NCBI RefSeq assembly: GCF_050586465.1
Contig: NZ_JBOCEG010000002.1
Location: forward strand, 186,001 to 250,000
Direction of reading: 5' to 3'
Length of the DNA: 64,000 nucleotides
Source: CAJXYS01 sp913063035
Lineage (GTDB): Bacteria; Pseudomonadota; Alphaproteobacteria; Rhodobacterales; Rhodobacteraceae
Shown here: positions 58,258 to 64,000 of the stretch, in pieces
Position numbering within the stretch: position 1 is the stretch's first letter
Layout: every line of letters starts with the position of its first letter
Notes under the pieces: model-generated
Database searches by the model: none
Seen by the model: only the letters and a program-made list of their open reading frames with translations
What the model was told of the DNA's origin: nothing
Position numbers and translations under genes: made by a program

Positions 58258-58788
58258 ATGATCCTGATCGTTTATGCCACCACCGAGGGGCAGACCCGCA
58301 AGGTCGCCCGCTTCTGCGCCGACGAGCTGGCGGGAATGGGCGAGGGCGTGGAGCTCCTGCCCGCGGCCGAGGCCCGCGCCGAGGACACTGACACGCGTGC
58401 CTATGACGCGCTGATCCTCGCGGGGTCGGTCCATGCGGGGCGCTACCAGTCCGATCTGGTAGACTTCGCCCGGACCCATGCCGGCGGGCTCAACACCGCC
58501 GGGACGCTCTTTCTCTCCGTTTCGCTCGCGGCCGCCGGGGAAGATCCGGACGACTGGAAGGGGCTCGAGGAGGGCGTGGCGCGGTTCACCGCCAAGACCG
58601 GGTGGACGCCCGGCCGGGTGGTTCATGTCGCGGGGGCTTTTCGCTTCAGCGAATACGACTTCTTCAAGTCCTGGGCGATGCGCTGGATCGCGGCGCAGAA
58701 GGATCAGGAGATCGATCCGCACAAGGACAAGGAATACACCGACTGGGGCGCGCTCCGGGCGGAGCTGCGGGCGTGGCGCGACGGCTAG
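58258..58788 (+). CDS. Flavodoxin-fold protein, HemG-like
   Basis: 176 residues. Flavodoxin N-terminus ILIVYATTEGQTRKVARF, the phosphate loop, then LILAGSVHAGRYQSDLVDF and FLSVSLAAAGE, similar to the oxygen-independent protoporphyrinogen oxidase HemG. The C-terminal FSEYDFFKSWAMRWIA also matches HemG. Oxidation of protoporphyrinogen IX in heme synthesis is the most likely role, although HemG-like proteins outside gammaproteobacteria are not all proven. It starts 79 bp after the cytochrome gene on the same strand. Confidence 0.78.
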   Translation: MILIVYATTEGQTRKVARFCADELAGMGEGVELLPAAEARAEDTDTRAYDALILAGSVHAGRYQSDLVDFARTHAGGLNTAGTLFLSVSLAAAGEDPDDWKGLEEGVARFTAKTGWTPGRVVHVAGAFRFSEYDFFKSWAMRWIAAQKDQEIDPHKDKEYTDWGALRAELRAWRDG

Positions 58789-58812
58789 ACCGCCGCGCCG
58801 GCCGAGACGCCG

Positions 58813-59787
58813 TCAGCCCTGCCACCGCCAGAGCGCCGGCACGAACCGGTAGGCCGCGCCCTCGCGGATAACGTGGCCCACGCCCGGGAAGGGGAAGTGG
58901 TAGCCGAGCACCGCGATCCCGTCTTCGGCCGCCATGTCGAGCAGCCGGCGCCGGGTCGCGACGGTCTGCTCGGCATCCATGTCGAAGCCCGTGACCCAAT
59001 CCGGCGCGTCGAAGTTCATGTAGGCATGGGTCATCGTATCGCCGAGCGCGATCAGGCTGCGGTCGCCGCTGTCGAGCTGCACCGACATGTGGCCGAGCGT
59101 GTGGCCGGGGGTGAAGATCAGCCGCACGCCCGGCACCACCTCGTGGCCGTCCTCGGCCAGCGTCCAGTCCAGGCCCTCGGTGGTGATCGAGTTCACCGCG
59201 CCCACCACGAATTGCTGCATGTCCTGCGACACGCTGGTCGCGAGCCCGTCCTGCATCCAGTAGTCATGCTCGGCGCGGCCCATGATGAATTCGGCGTCGG
59301 GCAGGATCGCCTCGTCGAAATCGTCGCGCACGCCCCAGACATGGTCGGGATGCGCATGGGTGATGACGACATGGGTGATGGAATAGGGATCGACCCCGGC
59401 GGCTTCGAGGTTCGCCATCAGCCGCCCGGCGGTCGGCATGAAGCGATTGCCCGATCCGATATCGACCAGCACCCTCGCCGCACCGGTCTCGATCAGCAGG
59501 TGGTTGGTGTGGGAATAGTTTTCCTCGGTCGAGAGATGGTAGCGGGCGAGCAGCGCCTGCACCTCTTCGGGTTCGGCATTGACGCCCAGCCCCGAGGTCG
59601 GCAGCAAAAGGTGCCCGTCCGAGATCACGGTCAGCCGCATCTCGCCGAGGTCGAACCGGAAATGCCCGGGATTGCCGCCCGCGGAGGGGGCCGACAGGGC
59701 CGCCTGCAGCGGCGCCGGCAGCGCCAGCGCGGGGGCTGCGGCGGCGATCTTGAAAATGTCGCGGCGGGTGGGGCGTTTCAGACTCAT
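58813..59787 (-). CDS. Tat-exported MBL-fold metallohydrolase
   Basis: 324 residues. The twin-arginine signal TRRDIFKIAAAAPALALP sends it to the periplasm folded. Metal motif THAHPDHVWG (HxHxDH) is followed by further ligands in TPGHTLGHMS and GDTMTHAYM, and the C-terminal GYHFPFPGVGH. Metallo-beta-lactamase fold hydrolase of unknown substrate; members include lactonases and beta-lactamases. It stands alone between the HemG-like gene and the zinc finger gene. Confidence 0.87.
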   Translation of the reverse strand: MSLKRPTRRDIFKIAAAAPALALPAPLQAALSAPSAGGNPGHFRFDLGEMRLTVISDGHLLLPTSGLGVNAEPEEVQALLARYHLSTEENYSHTNHLLIETGAARVLVDIGSGNRFMPTAGRLMANLEAAGVDPYSITHVVITHAHPDHVWGVRDDFDEAILPDAEFIMGRAEHDYWMQDGLATSVSQDMQQFVVGAVNSITTEGLDWTLAEDGHEVVPGVRLIFTPGHTLGHMSVQLDSGDRSLIALGDTMTHAYMNFDAPDWVTGFDMDAEQTVATRRRLLDMAAEDGIAVLGYHFPFPGVGHVIREGAAYRFVPALWRWQG

Positions 59788-59886
59788 GGTATCCTCCCTG
59801 TGATTTGCCCCCAGTTGTATTCAAGAAAGCGAATATTGCAACGGCCGGCCGGGCGGCCGCCGCACCGCGGTGCGCGCCCAGCGCCG

Positions 59887-60156
59887 TTATTTCAGCTGGC
59901 TGTCCTTGGAGCCGCGCCGGTTGATGCCGCCGCGCTGCATGGGCCGGCCGTCGCGCTCCTGCTGACACGCGATGCAAAGCTTGACGCCCGGCAGCGCCTG
60001 GCGGCGGGCCTCGGGGATCGGGTCCTCGCAGTCGGCGCAATGGGTCAGGCTTTCCCCCGCGGGACGCCGCCGGGCCTGCATCCGCTTCAGCTCGTCCTCG
60101 ATCGAGGCGTCGATCTGTTCCTGCACCGCGCCGTCGCGCGTCCAGCCACCGGCCAT
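59887..60156 (-). CDS. DksA/TraR-type C4 zinc finger protein
   Basis: 89 residues. C4 zinc finger CADC...CIAC with 19 residues between the pairs, preceded by a helix (QIDASIEDELKRMQARRR). It lacks most of the DksA coiled-coil, so it is the short TraR-like form. Such proteins bind RNA polymerase in the secondary channel, but small phage-type and core-genome forms differ in effect. GGAGGAC precedes the start. No phage genes surround it. Confidence 0.84.
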   Translation of the reverse strand: MAGGWTRDGAVQEQIDASIEDELKRMQARRRPAGESLTHCADCEDPIPEARRQALPGVKLCIACQQERDGRPMQRGGINRRGSKDSQLK

Positions 60157-60252
60157 GTCGTGTCCTCCTGTGACGGGGTATGGTAACGCCGCGACGCCGG
60201 CGCGGTCAAAGCCCGCGCGCCGGCGCTGTGCGGCCCCGGCCGTGGCGGCGGC

Positions 60253-61158
60253 TCAGAGCCGGGCGGCGCGGGCGATCGCCTCGGCGTTTTCCTTCACGAT
60301 CCGGCGTCCCTCCTCGATCGCCTCGGAGGCGCGGTGAAAATCCAGCACCGAGAGCTTCGAGAGATGCGCGTCGAGCAGGACATGGGGCGGGTCCCCGGCC
60401 AGTTTCGCGCGGCGGATGCCGTCGGTCATGATGTCGATCGAGGCCGCGATGACGTCCAGGTATTGCGGCGTGACCGCGTCCGCGTCGGCGTGCTCGAACA
60501 GGCCGGAGAGCGCTGCCGGCAGGTCACGCAGGCGCTCGCCCCAGGATTTCCAGAAGGCCGGCATCTCGGCCTCGCGTTCGGCCCAGAAGGTGCCGTCGAA
60601 CCGGCCGTTGGGATTGGCCGCGATCACCACCTCGGCCCCGAGGATCCGGCAGGCCGTGACCGGCAGCGGGTTGGTGAGCCCGCCGTCGAGAAACCACTTC
60701 TCGCCGATCCGGTAGGGGCTGATCACGCCGGGCAGCGCGACGGAGGCGCGCACGGCCTGGGCCAGGTCGCCCTCGGTCATCCAGACCTCGCGGCCGGTCG
60801 CCATGTCGGTCGCCACCAGCGCGAGCGGCACCGCCAGGTCCTCGATCCGCTCCGCCGCGACGAGGTGCCGGATCACGGTCAGGATCTCGGTTCCCTGGAC
60901 GAGCCCGCCCGAGGAAAGCTTCACGTCGAGCATCCCGAAGAAATCCCGCGCCGTCAGCCCGGTGGCCCAGTCCTCGAGCGCGTCGAGCGCACCGCCGGCA
61001 TGGATCGCCCCGACCAGCGCGCCCATCGAGGCGCCCGCGATGACGTCGGGCTGCAGCCCCATCGCATCCAGTTCGCGCAGGACCCCGATATGGGACCAGC
61101 CCCGCGCGCCGCCGCTCCCGAGGGCGAGTCCCACTTTCGGCCTGCTTCCTGCGCGCAT
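60253..61158 (-). CDS. Patatin-like phospholipase (RssA type)
   Basis: 301 residues. Oxyanion loop GSGGARGWSHIGVL, nucleophile elbow AGASMGALVGA (GxSxG) and the catalytic aspartate in FLDGGLTNPLP define a patatin serine hydrolase. The short chain resembles the RssA/YchK group. The physiological lipid is unknown. ATG 61158 gives MRAGSRPKVGLALG. It is divergent from the bacterioferritin gene, with 223 bp between them, in which I see only GC-rich repeats. Confidence 0.88.
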   Translation of the reverse strand: MRAGSRPKVGLALGSGGARGWSHIGVLRELDAMGLQPDVIAGASMGALVGAIHAGGALDALEDWATGLTARDFFGMLDVKLSSGGLVQGTEILTVIRHLVAAERIEDLAVPLALVATDMATGREVWMTEGDLAQAVRASVALPGVISPYRIGEKWFLDGGLTNPLPVTACRILGAEVVIAANPNGRFDGTFWAEREAEMPAFWKSWGERLRDLPAALSGLFEHADADAVTPQYLDVIAASIDIMTDGIRRAKLAGDPPHVLLDAHLSKLSVLDFHRASEAIEEGRRIVKENAEAIARAARL

Positions 61159-61381
61159 CGTGGCGTTCCATCCTTGGTCGCGGCGCGGCCGGCGCGGCCC
61201 CCGCCCGGCACAGCATATGGGCGCGGCGGGGATGTTGGAAGCACCGGATGCGGGCTGCCCGGGCTGCGCGGTGACGCCGCAGGGGGTGGAGCCGCGCGGA
61301 ATGGAACGCCTTGTTGGGTGGGGTGTTGGGATGCGAACGCGCGCGCCGCGCGCATGCAGAGGTAACGGAAAGGAAAAGATC

Positions 61382-61867
61382 ATGACCGATCGCAGCAAGA
61401 GCATCGAGAACCTTCAGACCGCGCTCGCGATGGAGCTGACGGCGGTCAACCAGTACCTGCTCCACGCGCATACGCTCGAGGACTGGGGGCTCGACAAGCT
61501 GGCCCAGCGCATGCGCACCGAGATGCAGGAAGAGCTGGGCCATGCCGGCCAGTTCATCGAGCGGATCATGTTCCTCGGCGGCACGCCCGAGCTGACGCCC
61601 ACCAAGACGCCGAAGATGGCGGAAACGCTCAAGGGGCTTTTCCAGGACGACAAGTCCGAAGAGCAGGGCGCCATCGCGTTCTACAGCAAGGCCGCCCGCG
61701 ACGCGGCCGAGTCCAACGACATCGGCACGCGCACGCTCTTCGAGACGATCGTGCTCGACGAGGAGGGGCACTGGGACTGGCTGGACCGGCAGCTCGCAAC
61801 GCTGGGCCGCATGGGCGAACCCGCCTTCATGTCGATCTACATGAGCGGCGAAAACGCCGAAGGCTGA
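61382..61867 (+). CDS. bfr: Bacterioferritin with Leu at the heme-ligand position
   Basis: 161 residues. Four-helix bacterioferritin that oxidises and stores iron. A gapless alignment with E. coli Bfr keeps all six ferroxidase residues: Glu18, Glu51, His54, Glu94, Glu127, His130. The heme-binding Met52 of the E. coli protein (in DEMKHA) is Leu52 here (EELGHA), so the intersubunit heme may be lost or differently bound. AAAGGAAAAG precedes ATG 61382. Partner bacterioferritin-associated ferredoxin is not adjacent. Confidence 0.92.
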   Translation: MTDRSKSIENLQTALAMELTAVNQYLLHAHTLEDWGLDKLAQRMRTEMQEELGHAGQFIERIMFLGGTPELTPTKTPKMAETLKGLFQDDKSEEQGAIAFYSKAARDAAESNDIGTRTLFETIVLDEEGHWDWLDRQLATLGRMGEPAFMSIYMSGENAEG

Positions 61868-61886
61868 CCCGCGCCGGGGGCGCGGG
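61868..61886 (+). terminator. GC hairpin after bfr
   Basis: CCCGCGCC-GGG-GGCGCGGG forms a perfect 8-bp stem directly after the bfr stop. No U-tract follows. The next 115 bp contain two more GC-rich inverted repeats but no gene. Confidence 0.4.
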
Positions 61887-62001
61887 CCGGCCGATACCGC
61901 GGCCGCCGGAACTTAAGCCGGGCCAAGGGGTTTTCCCCCTGACCGCCGGGCGGCCCGCGCCCCGGGCGCCCGGCCAGAGACGAGCGAAAGGAGAAATCCG
62001 A

Positions 62002-62289
62002 ATGACCGAACGCGAGGAATACATCGCCAAGACCAAGGCGAAGATCGACCAGTGGAACGCCGAGATCGAGAAGATGAAGGCCAAGGTCGACGAGGCGCAG
62101 GCCGATGCGAAGATCGAGTATCAGAAACAGCTCGACGAGATGCGGACCCGCCGGGACGAGGCCGAGGAGCGTCTGAAAAAGATGCGCGACGCCAGCGACG
62201 AGGCCTGGGGCGACATGAAGGCCGGTTTCGACCGGGCCTGGGACAGTATTTCCGAGGCCTTCAACACAGCCATGGCACGCTTCAAGTAA
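62002..62289 (+). CDS. Cytosolic coiled-coil protein, stress-response (sll1863-like) type
   Basis: 95 residues, highly charged (Lys/Glu/Asp) with continuous heptads from residue 5 to 70 (EEYIAKTKAKIDQWNAEIEK, MRTRRDEAEERLKKMRD). No signal peptide. The C-terminal 30 residues, with AWGDMKAGFDRAWDSISEAF, resemble the end of the next gene's product. Related small coiled-coil proteins are annotated as sll1863-type stress proteins. GAAAGGAG precedes the start. It lies 15 bp before its exported neighbour. Confidence 0.75.
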   Translation: MTEREEYIAKTKAKIDQWNAEIEKMKAKVDEAQADAKIEYQKQLDEMRTRRDEAEERLKKMRDASDEAWGDMKAGFDRAWDSISEAFNTAMARFK

Positions 62290-62303
62290 GGAGGGCCGAC
62301 AGG

Positions 62304-62762
62304 ATGCTCAGAACATCGGTTTACGGGCTCGCCGCCGCCACGGCGGTCGCCCTCGCCGCGCCGCAGGCGCGCGCGCAGAACGACGATCCCTTCACCACGC
62401 CGGAGGAGATCCGCGCCGAGGTGTCCGACGCGATGGACGCCATCGCGGCCTATTCCGTGCAGGAACGCGACCAGGCGCTGGCCACGGCGCAGGCGGCGCT
62501 GACCCGCCTGGACGCGGTGATCGAGCGGCGCGAACAAGCGCTGCGCGAGAACTGGGCGGACATGTCCGACGCCGCGCGGGAAACGGCGCGCGAGAGCATG
62601 CGCGATCTGCGTGCCGCGCGCACCGGCCTCGCGGAACGCTACGGCGCGCTTCAGGCGGGCGCGGGCAGCGCCTGGGACGAACTGAGAGACGGCTTCACCG
62701 GCGCCTGGGACGCCTTCGCCGAAGCGTGGCGGCCGGCCGCGCCGGGGGCCGAGGCCGACTGA
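62304..62762 (+). CDS. Exported coiled-coil protein paired with the preceding gene
   Basis: 152 residues. A signal peptide (LRTSVYGLAAATAVALAAPQ, cleavage after ARA at residue 24) exports it to the periplasm. The mature part is helical with long charged stretches (ALTRLDAVIERREQALREN). Its C-terminus AWDELRDGFTGAWDAFAEAW matches AWGDMKAGFDRAWDSISEAF of the neighbouring cytosolic protein. It is likely an envelope stress or structural protein. The ribosome site is GGAGG 12 bases upstream with AGG nearer. I know no named family. Confidence 0.72.
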   Translation: MLRTSVYGLAAATAVALAAPQARAQNDDPFTTPEEIRAEVSDAMDAIAAYSVQERDQALATAQAALTRLDAVIERREQALRENWADMSDAARETARESMRDLRAARTGLAERYGALQAGAGSAWDELRDGFTGAWDAFAEAWRPAAPGAEAD

Positions 62763-62924
62763 CCGCCGGGGCAGGGCGGCGGCGCGCCACGATTGCGCGA
62801 GGCGCCCGCACCGTCTATGACCACGGCGCGCGCACCCGGATGCGGGGCCGGCGACGGCCGGCGATCCCGCGCCGGCACGCCGCGCGACAGTCGACCGACC
62901 GCCACGCCACGGGATCCCGCGCGC

Positions 62925-63932
62925 ATGACCGCGACAGCACGAAACGCCGCCCGCTTCTCCGTCGCGCCGATGATGGAATGGACGGACCGGCATTGCCGGT
63001 ATCTCCACCGGCTCATGACGCGGCATGCGCTTCTTTACACGGAAATGGTCACCGCACCCGCGCTGGCCCGCGGGGGGGCGACGCATCTGCTGGCCTTTGA
63101 CCCGGCCGAGCACCCGGTGGCGCTGCAGCTCGGCGGGTCGGATCCCGCGGAGCTCGCGACCGCGACCCGCATCGGGGCGGAGTTCGGCTATGACGAGATC
63201 AACCTCAATGTCGGCTGTCCCTCGGACCGGGTGCAGTCGGGCTGCTTCGGCGCGGTGCTGATGGAACGGCCGGCGCTCGTCGCCGAGTGTTGCGCCGCGA
63301 TGATCGGCGCGGCCGGCGCGACCGAGGTCACCGTCAAGTGCCGGATCGGCGTCGACGACCAGGACCCGCGCGAGACCCTGCCGCGGTTTCTCGAAACGGT
63401 GGCCGGCGCGGGGGTGCGCCGGGTCACGATCCACGCGCGCAAGGCCTGGCTTCAGGGGCTGAGCCCCAGGGAGAACCGGGACATCCCGCCGCTCGACTAC
63501 CCGCTGGTGATCGAGATGAAGCGCGCCTTCCCCGATCTGCATATCTCGATCAATGGCGGGATCACCGGGATCGCGCAGGCGCAAGCCCTGCTGGAGGCGG
63601 GGCTCGACGGCGTCATGGTGGGCCGTGCCGCCTATCACGATCCCGCGTCGATCCTGCCGCAGGTGGACGCTGCGTTCTTCGGGGGCGCGCCGGGTCCAGC
63701 CGCCGAGGAGGTCGTGCGGCGGATGCTGCCCTATATCGCGCGCCACCTGGACGAAGGCGGACGGCTCAACCAGGTCACCCGGCACATGCTGGGCCTCTTC
63801 GCGGGGCGTCCGGGCGCCCGGGCATGGCGGCGCATCCTCTCGGAGCGGGCTCACCGCCCCGGCGCCGGGACCGAGGTGGTCGAGGAGGCGCTGTCCCGGC
63901 TCGCCCCCGCCGGCGCCCCGGCCGCGGGCTGA
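62925..63932 (+). CDS. dusA: tRNA-dihydrouridine(20/20a) synthase
   Basis: 335 residues. TIM-barrel FMN enzyme that reduces uridine 20 (and 20a) in the tRNA D-loop. N-terminal FSVAPMMEWTDRHCRYL, YTEMVTAPAL, NLNVGCPSDRVQSGCFG with the catalytic Cys and GVMVGRAAYHDP are DusA hallmarks. The C-terminal helical tRNA-binding domain reads YIARHLDEGGRLNQVTRHMLGLF. ATG 62925 gives MTATARNAARF and fits other family members; an upstream in-frame start at 62793 would add 44 unconserved residues. The 68 bases after it hold no supported feature. Confidence 0.95.
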   Translation: MTATARNAARFSVAPMMEWTDRHCRYLHRLMTRHALLYTEMVTAPALARGGATHLLAFDPAEHPVALQLGGSDPAELATATRIGAEFGYDEINLNVGCPSDRVQSGCFGAVLMERPALVAECCAAMIGAAGATEVTVKCRIGVDDQDPRETLPRFLETVAGAGVRRVTIHARKAWLQGLSPRENRDIPPLDYPLVIEMKRAFPDLHISINGGITGIAQAQALLEAGLDGVMVGRAAYHDPASILPQVDAAFFGGAPGPAAEEVVRRMLPYIARHLDEGGRLNQVTRHMLGLFAGRPGARAWRRILSERAHRPGAGTEVVEEALSRLAPAGAPAAG

Positions 63933-64000
63933 GGTCCGCGGACCGGCTCTGGCCTTTCCCCGCGCTTCGTGCCACCTAGGCATCGAGATCCGGAGGGGAA

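Noticed and set aside
59868..59881. Perfect palindrome CGCACCGCGGTGCG between the MBL gene and the zinc finger gene
   Set aside because: Short and made of GC only. In such GC-rich DNA it is not distinguishable from chance, and it lies at the 3' end of the zinc finger gene where it may be a weak terminator.

Overview
The window is a chromosomal segment of a high-GC alphaproteobacterium, most likely a member of the Rhodobacteraceae (Rhodobacter/Roseobacter group). The evidence is the complete division and cell wall (dcw) cluster with a DUF2484 gene between murC and murB, a CobS/CobT pair, a MurE with the meso-diaminopimelate motif DNPR, and, most specifically, small DUF1127 genes followed by hairpins whose loops carry CCUCCUCCC. 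That last arrangement is the hallmark of the CcsR ('cuckoo') small RNAs of Rhodobacterales. I see no insertion sequence, prophage, CRISPR array, rRNA or tRNA gene. The segment reads as core genome with dense, often overlapping genes.

Layout. 1-4303 (minus): pyruvate carboxylase (cut by the left edge), an FMN-dependent alpha-hydroxy-acid dehydrogenase and a ZIP-like transporter. 4421-6787 (plus): a UvrD/PcrA helicase. 6832-7891 (minus): two tandem DUF1127 genes. The first is followed by five CCUCCUCCC hairpins and the second by two; the last hairpin of each group is also a terminator, and both genes have the same promoter/operator layout. 7938-10332 (plus): an MFS exporter and the Mrp/ApbC Fe-S carrier.

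10335-31444 (plus): the dcw cluster, mraZ-rsmH-ftsL-ftsI-murE-murF-mraY-murD, an inserted opposite-strand flavoprotein, then ftsW-murG-murC-DUF2484-murB-ddl-ftsQ-ftsA-ftsZ. It starts from a 540-bp leader rich in 10-bp-spaced GGGA-type repeats (candidate MraZ boxes) and ends at a strong terminator after ftsZ. lpxC, bamD and recN follow on the same strand. The genes form one pathway: precursor synthesis (MurB-F, Ddl), lipid-linked steps (MraY, MurG), septal synthesis (FtsW, FtsI), divisome assembly (FtsL, FtsQ, FtsA, FtsZ) and then the outer membrane (LpxC, BamD).

35149-52047 (mostly minus): a SnoaL-like protein, an FAD-linked D-lactate/glycolate-type dehydrogenase, a ClC channel (plus), DUF427, aminopeptidase P, cobaltochelatase CobT and CobS, a J-domain protein with divergent BolA, a DUF4177-like protein, GatB, a lytic-transglycosylase lipoprotein (plus), an acyltransferase, a PfpI/DJ-1 protein and aminopeptidase N.

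52192-63932 (mixed): a small membrane protein, photolyase/cryptochrome with DUF2256, malate synthase G with GlcG, a PuuD-like amidotransferase, a membrane-anchored cytochrome c, a HemG-like flavodoxin, a Tat-exported metallo-beta-lactamase-fold protein, a DksA-type zinc finger protein, a patatin, bacterioferritin, a cytosolic/exported pair of coiled-coil proteins sharing a C-terminal motif, and DusA.
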